A stretch of DNA of 64,000 bases from Methylobacterium terricola (GTDB lineage Bacteria; Pseudomonadota; Alphaproteobacteria; Rhizobiales; Beijerinckiaceae), in the NCBI RefSeq assembly GCF_006151805.1, contig NZ_VDDA01000003.1, forward strand, positions 496,001 to 560,000, written 5' to 3'. The translations under genes and the position numbers were made by a program. Of this stretch, positions 1 to 10,750 are shown piece by piece. Numbering within the stretch: the stretch's first letter is position 1; every line of letters begins with the position of its first letter. The notes under the pieces were generated by a model. That model saw only the letters and a list, made by a program, of their open reading frames with translations. It searched no databases and was not told the DNA's origin.

Positions 1-154
1 AAAGCTGGTGGATCAGCGTGGTCTTGCCGGCGCCGTTCGGGCCGATGATCGCGTGCAGCTCGCCCGACGCCACGTCGAGGCTGACGTCGTCGGTGACCTT
101 GAGCGCCCCGTAGGACTTGCGCAAATTGCGAACGGACAGGAGCGGGGTCGTCAC
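1..154 (-). CDS. livG: Branched-chain amino acid-type ABC transporter ATP-binding protein, partial
   Basis: This is the N-terminal 51 codons of an ATP-binding subunit that energises a Liv-type importer at the inner membrane. The visible part has the start of the ABC fold and a complete Walker A motif (GPNGAGKTT, about residues 40-48), after which the left window edge cuts the gene. The start is a GTG at 154. It overlaps the stop of livM in a GTGA tetranucleotide, a usual sign of translational coupling. The order K-H-M-G on the minus strand identifies the family. The substrate cannot be read from the sequence, but the divergent aromatic-CoA flavoenzyme suggests an aromatic acid rather than leucine. 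Confidence 0.85.
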   Translation of the reverse strand, partial: MTTPLLSVRNLRKSYGALKVTDDVSLDVASGELHAIIGPNGAGKTTLIHQL

Positions 155-1140
155 GCGCGCCTCCCGATCTTCGCCGCCAGTCCCGCGAGGCCGCCGCGGG
201 AGAGCAGCACGACCGCGACCAGCATCACCCCGAGGCCGAGGCGCCAATGGTCTGAATAATGCGCCAGCACCTCTTCGAGCGCGATGAGCGCCGCCGCCCC
301 GACGACCGGTCCGACCAGCGTGCCCATGCCGCCGAGCACCACCATGACGATCAGCTCGCCCGAGCGCTGCCAGCTCATATAGGCCGGCGAGACGAACTCG
401 GCCTGGTTCGCCAGCAGCACGCCGGCGAGCCCGGCGATGGCGCCGGCGATGACGTAGGCGGTGAGCCGGTAGGGCAGGGGGGAGAAGCCGATCGCCTGCA
501 TCCGCACGGCGTTGTCGCGGCTGCCGCGCAGCACCCGGCCGAAGCGCGAGGCGACGACACGGCGGAGAGCCAGGAGCGCGACCGCCAGCACCGCCAGCAC
601 CAGGTAGAACAGCGCCGGGTCGCCCTCGATCAGCCGCATTCCGAACAGGGTCGAGCGGCCCGACAGCGGCAACCCGTCGTCGCCGCCATAAGCCGCGAGC
701 GACACCATGAAGAAATACGCCATCTGCCCGAAGGCCAGCGTGATCATGATGAAGTAGACGCCGCGGGTGCGCAACGAGATCGCCCCGGTGACCAGCGCGA
801 AGAGGGCGCAGGTCACGGCTGCCGCCGGCGCCTGCACCGCGAGGTCGCGGATGCCGTGGGCGTCGAGGATGCCGACCGCGTAGGCCCCGAGGCCGATGAA
901 GGCGGCGTGGCCGAACGACACCATCGCGCCGTAGCCGAGCACGAGGTCGAGGGAGAGGGCCGCGAGCCCGAAGATCATCATCCGGGTCGCGGTGACGACC
1001 AGGAACGGCAGGCCTGCCGCCTCCGCCGCGAGCGGCAGGGCGGCGAGCGCGGCGAGGACCAGCCCGGCGAGCGCCGTGCCGGAGAGCGCGGCCCGGCGCC
1101 GGGGCGGCTCGGCACTGATGCGGGCGACCAGGGTGCTCAT
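151..1140 (-). CDS. livM: Branched-chain amino acid-type ABC transporter permease LivM
   Basis: A 329-aa integral membrane permease, one of the two channel subunits of a Liv-type importer. After a short cytoplasmic start with several Arg residues, repeated hydrophobic segments cover most of the protein. The LivM-typical stretch GYGAMVSFGHAAFIGLGAY lies near residues 69-87, and a conserved loop LRTRGVYFIMITLAFGQ follows near 123-139. Length is normal for the family. It overlaps livH upstream by 4 bases (1137-1140) and livG downstream by 4 bases, so all three are very probably one operon. Whether it carries amino acids or aromatic acids is inferred only from the neighbouring genes. Confidence 0.92.
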   Translation of the reverse strand: MSTLVARISAEPPRRRAALSGTALAGLVLAALAALPLAAEAAGLPFLVVTATRMMIFGLAALSLDLVLGYGAMVSFGHAAFIGLGAYAVGILDAHGIRDLAVQAPAAAVTCALFALVTGAISLRTRGVYFIMITLAFGQMAYFFMVSLAAYGGDDGLPLSGRSTLFGMRLIEGDPALFYLVLAVLAVALLALRRVVASRFGRVLRGSRDNAVRMQAIGFSPLPYRLTAYVIAGAIAGLAGVLLANQAEFVSPAYMSWQRSGELIVMVVLGGMGTLVGPVVGAAALIALEEVLAHYSDHWRLGLGVMLVAVVLLSRGGLAGLAAKIGRRA

Positions 1141-2060
1141 CGCGACCCCCGCGCCGGGAACAGCCCGGAGGGCCGGAAGAACAGCACGGCGGCCATCAGG
1201 ATGTAGATCAGCATCGGGGCCAGCGTCCGCCCGGTCTGCGAGGCGGCCGACGCGTCCATCACGCTGCGCAGCAGGATCGGCCCGAAGGTGCGCCCGAGCT
1301 GGTCGGCGAGGCCGACGAGGAGCCCCGCCACGAAGGCGCCCCGCACCGAGCCGACGCCGCCGATGACGATGACCACGAAGGTCAGGATCAGCACCGAATC
1401 GCCCATGCCGGGATCGACCGACAGGATCGGCGCCACCATCGCGCCGGCGAATCCCGCCAGCATGGCGCCGAGCCCGAACACCACCAGGAACAGCCGGCGG
1501 ATGTCGACGCCGAGCGCCGCCACCATCGGCCCGTTGCTCGCCCCGGCGCGCAGCCGCATGCCGAGACGGGTGTGGTTGACGAGAAGGTGCAGCCCGAGCG
1601 CCGTGGCGAGGCCGGCGGCGATGATCGCCACCCGGTAGAGCGGGTAATGCAGGGTGCCGACGAGATGCACCGAGCCCGACAGGGCGTCCGGCACCGGCAC
1701 GCTCATTGGCGCGGCGCCCCAGACGATGCGCACGCCCTCGTTGAGGATCAGGATCAGCCCGAAGGTCGCGAGCACCTGGTCGAGGTGGTCGCGCCCGTAG
1801 AGGTGGCGCACCACCAGGACCTCGAGGGCGAGGCCGAAGGCCAGCGTCGCCGGCAGCGCCAGCAGCAGCCCGAGGCCGAAGCTGCCGGTGGCGGCGGTGA
1901 GCGTCGCCGCGAGATAGGCGCCGATCATGTAGAGCGCGCCGTGGGCGAGGTTGATGAGGTCCATCACCCCGAAGATCAGGGTCAGCCCCGCCGCCACCAG
2001 GAACAGCAGGATGCCGAGCTGGACGCCGTTCAGCGCCTGGATCAGGAACAGGTTGAGCAT
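1137..2060 (-). CDS. livH: Branched-chain amino acid-type ABC transporter permease LivH
   Basis: A 307-aa permease, the second membrane subunit of the left-hand Liv transporter. The family hallmark is near the N-terminus (LINLAHGALYMIGAY, about residues 35-49), followed by alternating hydrophobic helices and a GGVGSVRGAFVAGLLVG loop. It starts 25 bases after the livK stop and ends in a 4-base overlap with livM, placing it second in a livK-H-M-G operon read on the minus strand. Length is normal and no key segment is missing. Confidence 0.92.
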   Translation of the reverse strand: MLNLFLIQALNGVQLGILLFLVAAGLTLIFGVMDLINLAHGALYMIGAYLAATLTAATGSFGLGLLLALPATLAFGLALEVLVVRHLYGRDHLDQVLATFGLILILNEGVRIVWGAAPMSVPVPDALSGSVHLVGTLHYPLYRVAIIAAGLATALGLHLLVNHTRLGMRLRAGASNGPMVAALGVDIRRLFLVVFGLGAMLAGFAGAMVAPILSVDPGMGDSVLILTFVVIVIGGVGSVRGAFVAGLLVGLADQLGRTFGPILLRSVMDASAASQTGRTLAPMLIYILMAAVLFFRPSGLFPARGSR

Positions 2061-2085
2061 CAGCCCAGCACCCTCTGTGCGTCGA

Positions 2086-3282
2086 TCACTTCATCTTGCA
2101 CTCGGCCGCATAGTTGTCCTGATAATTCGAAAAGATTTTTTCCGCGATCTGGGTCTCGTACTTCCCGTCCGACCGCTTGGCGGCCTTGACCAGGTAGAAG
2201 TCCTGGATCGGATAGTGGTTGTTGCCGATCTTGAAGCTGCCGCGCAGGGATTGGAACTCGGCGGCCTTCAGCCCGGCGCGGATCGCGTCCTTGTCCTTGA
2301 GGTCGCCCTTGGCGCGCTTGATCGCGGCGTCGATCATCAGGGCGGCGTCGTAGGCCTGCATGGCGTAGGTGCCCGGCACGCTGCCGTACTTCTTCTCGTA
2401 GGCCGCCACGAAGGCCTTGGATTGCGGGTTGTCGAGGTCCGGCGCCCAGTTGGCGCCGCCGTAATACCCGACCGCCGCGTCCTTCTGGGCCGGCAGGGTG
2501 CTCTCGTCGACCGTGAAGGCGGAGAGGAACGGGATCGTGCTCAGGCCCGCCTGGCGGTACTGGCGCACCAGGTTGACGCCCATGCCGCCGGGCATGAAGG
2601 CGAAGACCGCGTCGGGCTGCGCCGCCGAGATCTGCGCCAGCTCGGCCGAGAAGTCGAGCTGGCCGAGCGGCGTGAACATCTCGTTCACCACCTCGCCCTT
2701 GTAGGAACGCTTGAAGCCGGCGAGCGAGTCCTTGCCGGCCTGGTAGTTCGGCGCCAGCAGGACGAGGCGCTTGTAGCCCTTGTTCTGCGCGTACTTGCCG
2801 AGGACCTCGTGGACCTGATCGTTCTGGTAGGAGGAGACGAACAGGTTCGGGTTGCACTCGGCCCCGGCATAGTTCGACGTGCCGGCATTGGGCGAGATCA
2901 GGAAGGCGCCGCCCTCGGTCACCGGGCGCACCACGGCGCGCAGCACGTTCGAGAAGGTCGGCCCGACCACGAACTCGACCCGGTCGCGCTTGACCAGTTC
3001 CCGCGCCTTGTTGGTGGCCACGTCCGGCTTCAGCTCGTCGTCGACCGTCACCACCTCGGCGTCGAGGCCGCCGAGCTTCTTGCCGAGGGTGTCGAGGGCG
3101 AGGAGAAACCCGTCGCGGCCCTGCTCGCCGAGCACCGCCGAAGGTCCCGACAGGGTGAACATCAGCCCGACCCGGACCTTTCCAGATCCTTCCCCTTGGC
3201 CTTGCGCGGCGGCGGGGCCGGCCAGCAGCGTGGCGCCCAAGAGAGCGGTCGCGAGACGGCTGGCGTTCCGGATCGGCGTCAT
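2086..3282 (-). CDS. livK: Liv-type ABC transporter periplasmic substrate-binding protein
   Basis: A 398-aa periplasmic binding protein that would deliver substrate to LivHMG. The ATG at 3282 is chosen because it opens a clean Sec signal peptide (charged start, hydrophobic core, cleavage after about residue 27 at AAA-Q) and is preceded by AAGGGG at normal spacing. The longer frame upstream is Arg/Ser-rich and not signal-like. The mature part starts with KVRVGLMFTLSG, typical of type I (Peripla_BP_6) receptors, and contains the two-lobe pattern with GPTFSN and SPNAGTSN segments. First gene of the operon, divergent from the flavoprotein gene at 3681. Ligand unknown; an aromatic acid is an inference from context. 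Confidence 0.9.
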   Translation of the reverse strand: MTPIRNASRLATALLGATLLAGPAAAQGQGEGSGKVRVGLMFTLSGPSAVLGEQGRDGFLLALDTLGKKLGGLDAEVVTVDDELKPDVATNKARELVKRDRVEFVVGPTFSNVLRAVVRPVTEGGAFLISPNAGTSNYAGAECNPNLFVSSYQNDQVHEVLGKYAQNKGYKRLVLLAPNYQAGKDSLAGFKRSYKGEVVNEMFTPLGQLDFSAELAQISAAQPDAVFAFMPGGMGVNLVRQYRQAGLSTIPFLSAFTVDESTLPAQKDAAVGYYGGANWAPDLDNPQSKAFVAAYEKKYGSVPGTYAMQAYDAALMIDAAIKRAKGDLKDKDAIRAGLKAAEFQSLRGSFKIGNNHYPIQDFYLVKAAKRSDGKYETQIAEKIFSNYQDNYAAECKMK

Positions 3283-3409
3283 CCCGTATGTCCCCTTCGT
3301 GTCGAGAGTATCGTCGGCACTTGTCCGGTGCGACGCAGCCGAAGTCGAGTCGCTGCGGGAGGCGAAAGCGGCGCGTCTTTCGTCGGATCCCGACCCGCCC
3401 CGCCGGAAT

Positions 3410-3428
3410 ACTTTACGCATGAAATATC
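3410..3428 (-). promoter_or_regulatory. Shared divergent-region motif, livK-side copy
   Basis: On the plus strand this reads ACTTTA, four free bases, then TGAAATATC. Read toward livK (minus strand) it is GATATTTCA-N4-TAAAGT. The same 15 fixed bases occur at 3621-3639 in the same orientation relative to the divergent gene. The motif is AT-rich in a GC-rich background and lies about 128 bases upstream of the livK start. It may be a regulator site or part of a promoter; no known consensus is recognised. The rest of 3283-3680 is the divergent regulatory region and holds no gene that I can support. Confidence 0.5.
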
Positions 3429-3620
3429 CCCTGGCAACCGCCCCCGGCGACTTTTTCGCCCTGCCGCATCACTGTGCAATGCAGCGAGCATTATGCTGAA
3501 AAACAAAGCTTATTCATCACGGCAACGCAGCATTCGGGGCGCGTCTTCGACCGGAGGCCAGATCGTCGCCTGCCCGGTCGAGTGCCCTCCCGGACTCGTC
3601 CCGGTGCCCTCTTGCGCCGC

Positions 3621-3639
3621 GATATTTCAAGTATAAAGT
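3621..3639 (+). promoter_or_regulatory. Shared divergent-region motif, flavoprotein-side copy
   Basis: Reads GATATTTCA, four free bases, then TAAAGT on the plus strand, about 42 bases before the ATG at 3681. It matches the copy at 3410-3428 at all 15 fixed positions and points toward its own gene in the same way. A TATAAA that could be a -10 element overlaps its 3' half (3632-3637), so this copy may be both operator and core promoter. Confidence 0.5.
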
Positions 3640-3680
3640 TTCTCTGTCGGCGGACCCGCCGCCCCACGAAGGAGCCCTCC

Positions 3681-6056
<2,376 letters not shown>

Positions 6057-6222
6057 GACGGTGACCGCGCCTGCCCGGTCGGCCGGCATCCTGCCGATCG
6101 TCGCGGCGGGGTGGCGTTTCTCGCGCCAGACAGGAATTTCTTCACTAAGATATAACGAAGCATCTTTTATGAAGTGACTGCCTTTCTTTCAGGGCCCAAA
6201 GGTCGAGCCGGACGGTCGCGCG

Positions 6223-7908
6223 ATGAAGTTGTCGATCAAGCATGTCCTCGTCGGGACAATCATGACGCTGATGGTGTTCAGCGTGGCACAGGGTGGCAAC
6301 GGCATCTTGCGGCTGGTGACGCTGCGGGACGATATCGTCGAGATCGCCAGGACGCGGATCCCGGCGTCGAACCTGATCAACCAGATCTACGCCGAAACCC
6401 AGAGGTACCGGATCAACCTCTACCGCTTCGTCGTGACCTCGAACGACGATGCCGCCTACGACCGCAACGAGCAGGCCCTGACCGACAGCCGCAAGGTGCT
6501 GGTCGATCTCCAGGCGCAGTACGCGCCGCTGATCTCCGGTCCCGAGGAGCGGGCGGCGTTCGGGCGCTTCGTCGCCCGGTGGAGCGACTACCTCGAAGGC
6601 CAGAAGAAGGTGACCGGTGCGATGGCGGCCGGCGACCAGGCCTCGGCGCTCGCAGCCCTGACCGGCCCCGAGATGACCGCCACCAACGCCGACGCGACCG
6701 GCGCCCTGCGGGCGATCGTGACGATGAATGCCGATGCCGCCCTGGCGAGCGCCGAGCACAGCAGCGCCAGCGCCGGCACCGGCATCCTGGCGGCGGCGGT
6801 GATGACGGCCCTGGCGCTCGCGGCGGCGATCGGCGCGGTGATCTTCAGCCTCCTGGGCATCGCCCGCCCGATCGCCCGCATGACCGCCGCGATGGGCCGG
6901 CTCGCCCGCCACGACCTCGCGACCGAGATCCCGGGGGCCGTGCGGCGCGACGAGATCGGCGCCATGGCCGCCGCCGTGCAGGTGTTCAAGGACGGCCTGA
7001 TCCACGCGAAGGCCCTGGAGGAGGAGACGGTGCTCGCCCGCGCCTCGGCCGAGGAGCAGCGCCGCGCCGGGATGCGGCAGATGGCCGATGCCTTCGAGCG
7101 GGCCATCGGCGGCATCGTCGGCCGGGTCTCGGCCTCGGCGACCGAGCTGCAGGTCACCGCCGAGCAGATGACCGCGACCGCCACGGAGACCGCCACGCAA
7201 TCCTCCACCGCGGCGGCCGCCGCCGAGCAGGCCTCGTCGAATGTCGGCACCGTGGCGGCCGCCGCGGAGGAGCTCGGCGCCTCGGTCCAGGAGATCGGCC
7301 GCCAGGTCGACGGCTCGGCCCGGCTGGCGCAGGCCGCCGTGGCCGAGGCCGGGCAGACCGCGCATCAGGTGCGGGCGCTGACCGAGGCGACCGCCCGGAT
7401 CGGCGACGTGGTCGGGCTGATCTCGTCGATCGCGGCCCAGACCAACCTGCTGGCGCTGAACGCCACCATCGAGGCGGCGCGGGCCGGCGCCGCCGGCCGC
7501 GGCTTCGCGGTGGTCGCCGCCGAGGTCAAGGAGCTGGCCGGCCAGACGGCCCGCGCCACCGAGGAGATCACCAGCCAGATCGCGGCGATCCAGGCCTCGA
7601 CGGGTCAGGCGGCCGGCGCGATCGGCCAGATCACCGCGCGGATCGAGGAGATCTCCGGTGTGGCGACCTCGATCGCCGCGGCGGTCGAGGAGCAGGGCGC
7701 GGCGACCCAGGAGATCGTCCGCAACGTCAGCCAAGCGGCCATCGGCACCGGCGAGGTCACGGGCAACATCGCCGGCGTCGCGGGCGCGGCCGAGGAGACG
7801 GGTGCTGCGGCGAGCCAGGTTCTGGTCTCGGCCTCGGAACTGTCGCGCCAGTCCGAGCACCTGTCGGCGGAGGTGGCGCGCTTCCTGGATACCGTGCGGG
7901 CGGCGTGA
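6223..7908 (+). CDS. Methyl-accepting chemotaxis protein
   Basis: A 561-aa inner-membrane chemoreceptor. A first membrane helix (about 7-28) is followed by a helical periplasmic sensor of the four-helix-bundle type, a second membrane helix (about 187-212), a HAMP domain with the conserved [14 protein letters not shown] segment, and a long coiled-coil signalling domain (about 290-561). The CheA/CheW-binding hairpin tip is intact ([18 protein letters not shown], near 405-422). No ligand can be predicted. The 150 bases upstream are clearly AT-richer than the surroundings and probably hold the promoter. No che genes are nearby. The final codons and stop lie in a 15-bp tandem repeat. Confidence 0.93.
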   Translation: MKLSIKHVLVGTIMTLMVFSVAQGGNGILRLVTLRDDIVEIARTRIPASNLINQIYAETQRYRINLYRFVVTSNDDAAYDRNEQALTDSRKVLVDLQAQYAPLISGPEERAAFGRFVARWSDYLEGQKKVTGAMAAGDQASALAALTGPEMTATNADATGALRAIVTMNADAALASAEHSSASAGTGILAAAVMTALALAAAIGAVIFSLLGIARPIARMTAAMGRLARHDLATEIPGAVRRDEIGAMAAAVQVFKDGLIHAKALEEETVLARASAEEQRRAGMRQMADAFERAIGGIVGRVSASATELQVTAEQMTATATETATQSSTAAAAAEQASSNVGTVAAAAEELGASVQEIGRQVDGSARLAQAAVAEAGQTAHQVRALTEATARIGDVVGLISSIAAQTNLLALNATIEAARAGAAGRGFAVVAAEVKELAGQTARATEEITSQIAAIQASTGQAAGAIGQITARIEEISGVATSIAAAVEEQGAATQEIVRNVSQAAIGTGEVTGNIAGVAGAAEETGAAASQVLVSASELSRQSEHLSAEVARFLDTVRAA

Positions 7909-7937
7909 GGACCATCGGCGTGAGGACCATCGGCGTG
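7901..7937 (+). repeat. 15-bp tandem repeat over the chemoreceptor stop codon
   Basis: The unit CGGCGTGAGGACCAT occurs twice in a row (7901-7915, 7916-7930) with a third partial copy to 7937. The first copy contains the TGA stop of the chemoreceptor gene. It looks like replication slippage. Confidence 0.75.
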
Positions 7938-8060
7938 CGGCTCACGGGGCCCGGCGCGCCAACGACCGCCGCTCGGCTCGATCGCGTTTCATGGTTGCGG
8001 TCGTGGTCACTCCGTCGCCAGCGGCGGTGATGTCCGAGACAGGACGAGGCGCGGGGTCCG

Positions 8061-8084
8061 CCCCTCCCCGCGGGCGGGGAGAGG
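8061..8084. repeat. GC-rich palindrome, CCCCGCGGGCGGGG family
   Basis: Imperfect inverted repeat with core CTCCCCGCGGGCGGGGAG between the convergent chemoreceptor and argC genes. Similar palindromes occur at 33886-33909, 34053-34076 and, more divergent, 44401-44426. It may act as a bidirectional terminator or be a dispersed REP-like element. Confidence 0.6.
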
Positions 8085-8169
8085 AGGAGCCCGCGCCGTT
8101 GCTTGTTCCGCCTGCGCCCTCGGCCCGGCCCCGCGCCCGCATGGGGGGAGCGCGAATCGCCTCTCGATC

Positions 8170-9147
8170 TCACGGCCAGACCGGGGCACCGTCGACCCCC
8201 GTGCTCTCCGGCAGGCCGCAGATCAGGTTGGCGTTCTGCACCGCCTGGCCGGCCGCGCCCTTGCCGAGATTGTCGATCGCGCCCATCGCGATCACCAGGT
8301 CGCGCTCCGGATCGGCCGCGTAGCTGACGAAGGCGAGGTTCGAGCCGGTCGCCCACTTGGTCTGCGGCGGCGCGTCGGTCACGCGGACGAAGGCCCGCCC
8401 CGCATAGAAGCGCCGGGCGGCGTCGAGGCACTCGGCCGTGGTGGCGCGGCCGCGGCAGACGATGGTGGCGAGGAGACCGCGGGTCATCGGCACCAGATGG
8501 GGCGTGAAGACCAGCCCGGCGGCGCTGCCGCCGCTCAACTGCGCGATCGTCGTCGCGATCTCCGGCATGTGGACGTGCTGGAGCAGGCCGTAGGGCACCA
8601 GGTTCTCGTTGCTCTCGGCATAGCCGAACCGGCTGTCGCCGCCGCCCCGGCCGGCGCCGGAGATGCCGGTCTTGGCATCGATCACGATGTGGCCGGGCTC
8701 GATCAGCCCGGCCGAGAGGAGCGGCGCCAGGGCGGTCAGCGTCGCGGCGGGGAAGCAGCCGGGATTGGCGACGCGGCTGCGGCCGGCGATCCGGTCCGGC
8801 CAGATGTCGGCCAGGCCGTAGGCCCATCCCTCGGCGTAGCGGTGGTCGCCGCCGATATCGACGATCTTCACGCTCGCGGGCACGCGCGCCAGCGCCTCGG
8901 CCGAGCGGCCGGTCGGCAGCGACGCGAACAGCACGTCGAGCGCCGGCAGGGAGGCGGGGTCCCACGGCTCGATCACCAGATCGGCGAGCCGGGCCGGCAC
9001 GCCGGGAAAGCGGTCGACCAGGCGGAGGCCGGCGCTGCTCTCGCCCGCGGCGTAGACGAGGTCGAAGGACGGATGGCCGGCGATCAGGCGCAAGGCCTCG
9101 CCGCCGCCGAAGCCGCTGATTCCGACGATACCGACGCGGAGGGTCAT
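8170..9147 (-). CDS. argC: N-acetyl-gamma-glutamyl-phosphate reductase
   Basis: A 325-aa cytoplasmic enzyme that reduces N-acetylglutamyl phosphate with NADPH, the third step of arginine synthesis. The N-terminal Rossmann motif GISGFGGGEALR (9-20) binds NADPH. The catalytic cysteine is Cys131 in ANPGCFPAATLTAL. Length fits the bacterial type-1 form. The ATG at 9147 follows AGGAAG with an 8-base spacing. It stands alone on the minus strand, convergent with the chemoreceptor. An Arg-rich leader peptide and a terminator hairpin lie immediately upstream, suggesting arginine-responsive attenuation. Confidence 0.95.
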   Translation of the reverse strand: MTLRVGIVGISGFGGGEALRLIAGHPSFDLVYAAGESSAGLRLVDRFPGVPARLADLVIEPWDPASLPALDVLFASLPTGRSAEALARVPASVKIVDIGGDHRYAEGWAYGLADIWPDRIAGRSRVANPGCFPAATLTALAPLLSAGLIEPGHIVIDAKTGISGAGRGGGDSRFGYAESNENLVPYGLLQHVHMPEIATTIAQLSGGSAAGLVFTPHLVPMTRGLLATIVCRGRATTAECLDAARRFYAGRAFVRVTDAPPQTKWATGSNLAFVSYAADPERDLVIAMGAIDNLGKGAAGQAVQNANLICGLPESTGVDGAPVWP

Positions 9148-9172
9148 GGACGTGTCTTCCTGGGTTCAGGGC

Positions 9173-9198
9173 AAAAGAAAACCCCCGGAGCCGGGGGC
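9173..9198 (-). terminator. Intrinsic terminator in the argC leader (putative attenuator)
   Basis: On the minus strand a six-base GC stem (CCCCCG / CGGGGG, 9197-9192 with 9187-9182, four-base loop) is followed directly by the U-tract TTTTCTTTT. It lies between the leader-peptide stop at 9247 and the argC start at 9147, so it would stop argC transcription unless an upstream strand captures its 5' arm. Confidence 0.75.
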
Positions 9199-9246
9199 TG
9201 CGGGGGTTCTCGGGATTGCGGGCCGGGTCGCCTGGAGCGGGCGGGA

Positions 9247-9357
9247 CTACCGTGAGGCCGTCACCGCGCGGACAGGACGCTGATCGACGCGCAGCCGGAA
9301 GGCCGCCGCTTCGAGGCGGCGTCGGCGTCGATCGCACAGGGTCCGAGTCCCGATCAT
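9247..9357 (-). CDS. Putative Arg-rich leader peptide of argC
   Basis: A 36-aa reading frame, ATG at 9357 to TAG at 9247, too short for routine gene calling. It has 11 arginines, including five in a row at residues 10-14 (codons CGA CGC CGA CGC CGC), followed downstream by a terminator ahead of argC. The bases GATCGACGC over the start of the Arg run (9333-9325) pair perfectly with GCGTCGATC (9290-9282). GGCTGCG (9296-9290) pairs perfectly with CGCAGCC (9202-9196), which enters the terminator stem. This is the 1:2, 2:3, 3:4 layout of a ribosome-stalling attenuator. No Shine-Dalgarno is seen, but the predicted transcript begins within a few bases of the ATG, so it may be leaderless. Expression is inferred. 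Confidence 0.6.
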   Translation of the reverse strand: MIGTRTLCDRRRRRLEAAAFRLRVDQRPVRAVTASR

Positions 9358-9365
9358 CGGGCGGG

Positions 9366-9394
9366 ACAGTGTCGCCGGTCCCCTCCCGCGTCAA
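9366..9394 (-). promoter_or_regulatory. Predicted sigma-70-type promoter of the argC leader
   Basis: Minus strand: -35 TTGACG (9394-9389), 17-base spacer, -10-like CACTGT (9371-9366, matching the two most conserved positions). Transcription would start near 9359, almost on the leader-peptide ATG at 9357. The -35 is good and the -10 is weak. Confidence 0.45.
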
Positions 9395-9459
9395 GCGGAA
9401 TGTCGGCCGCCCTCCGCACGGTCTGGCGGGCTCCCAGGTCGGCGGCTGCGCGGGGACGC

Positions 9460-9645
9460 CTATTCCGGTCCCAGCCGGAGATCCGGGTCGGTGAACCGGG
9501 AGGAAACCTGCGCGCAGGCGCCGTAGCGCTCGTTGGCGAACCTCGCCGGCTCGGTCAGGGTGGGAAACCGCGCCATTCCGTCCCGTCGTCCGACCGCCAT
9601 GCGGCAGGTGCGGGCGCCGATGCCGACCGATCGGAACTCGATCAT
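9460..9645 (-). CDS. Small hypothetical protein, doubtful
   Basis: A 61-aa frame on the same strand as the genes around it, between the hydrolase gene and the argC leader. It has two cysteines and many basic residues and no recognised domain, signal peptide or membrane segment. Its upstream bases show no convincing ribosome binding site. It fills an otherwise empty stretch (9398-9663), which is the only positive argument besides its open frame. It may be spurious. Confidence 0.25.
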   Translation of the reverse strand: MIEFRSVGIGARTCRMAVGRRDGMARFPTLTEPARFANERYGACAQVSSRFTDPDLRLGPE

Positions 9646-9663
9646 GTCCCGAAGCGCGCGGGG

Positions 9664-10293
9664 TCAGCCCGGCTGGGCGGCGGACGGGATCCAGGCCGAC
9701 AGGATCTCCAGCACCGCCTGCACCGTGCCGGGATGATCCATCAGGAACGTGTGGTGACCCGGGACCGTGCGCCAGGTCTCGCCGGCGCCGAGCCGGGCGC
9801 GCTCCAGGCTGACCAGGCCGTCATGCGGCCTCGCGATCCAGGGGTGGAAGAACGGGATGAGCGCCCGCGTGCCCGCCACCACCGCCATCGGGCAGGCCGG
9901 CACCGGGATTGCCGCGGCGGCCCCTGTCCGTAGGTCGAGGAGGGCGGGGCCGAGCACCGCCCGCCCGAGCCGGAAGCGCGAGACGAGGTCCGCCGCCTCG
10001 CTGCCGCGGTTCGGCGTGCCCAGCATGACGAGGCCGGCGGCAGGATCGGCGGCGGCGAGGTGGCGGGCGACGAGCCCGCCCATCGAATGGCCGATGAGGA
10101 CGATCGGGCCCTCGTTCCGGTCCCGGATCGCCGCCAGGGCGGGCCGCAGATGCTCGGCGCAGGCCGCGAGGCCAAGGCGACGGGACGGGTAGCCGAGGCT
10201 CTCGACCCGATACCCGGCCGCCCGCAGGCTTGCGGCGAGACGCGCCATGCTGGCCTGGCTGCGTCCCAGGCCATGAAGCAGCACCACGATCAT
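9664..10293 (-). CDS. Alpha/beta hydrolase, lipase/esterase-like
   Basis: A 209-aa hydrolase of the alpha/beta fold. The start MIVVLLHGLGRS carries the family HG oxyanion motif, and the nucleophile elbow is GHSMGG (about residues 76-81). A later SLERARLG...PGHHTFLMDHP segment supplies the expected C-terminal histidine. It resembles short cytoplasmic triacylglycerol-lipase/PGAP1-like proteins; substrate unknown. The frame stays open upstream for 84 more codons, but that part runs through the tRNA-Lys gene at 10353-10428, so the ATG at 10293 is the only sensible start. Confidence 0.8.
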   Translation of the reverse strand: MIVVLLHGLGRSQASMARLAASLRAAGYRVESLGYPSRRLGLAACAEHLRPALAAIRDRNEGPIVLIGHSMGGLVARHLAAADPAAGLVMLGTPNRGSEAADLVSRFRLGRAVLGPALLDLRTGAAAAIPVPACPMAVVAGTRALIPFFHPWIARPHDGLVSLERARLGAGETWRTVPGHHTFLMDHPGTVQAVLEILSAWIPSAAQPG

Positions 10294-10352
10294 GCGCGCC
10301 CCGGTCGGGAACGGCCGGAGCCGTCGAATGACATCGTCATGGTTTGAAAGGG

Positions 10353-10428
<76 letters not shown>

Positions 10429-10533
10429 GTCGCCCGCGAGGACGAGAGGGGAACGGCCACCTACCGTTCCACTGGTGCCGGCCATCCTGTCGGAGCGCCG
10501 AAGACAGTTACCGCGAGAGTAACCGGGTTCTTG

Positions 10534-10609
<76 letters not shown>

Positions 10610-10750
10610 GCTCTCACAAGAGCGCCTCCGGGGAAGCCACCAAACCGCCCCGGCGGTGAGGGTCGTTTAATGGGCCGGCGGAGGGCTGTCCAGCCCCGAT
10701 GCCGCCGAGCCCTCGATTTTTTGCCGGCTCCCGCCCGGCTCCCCCGCGGC

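Noticed and set aside
6128-6190. Specific flagellar (sigma-28) promoter for the chemoreceptor
   Set aside because: The region is AT-rich, but no convincing sigma-28 consensus could be aligned.
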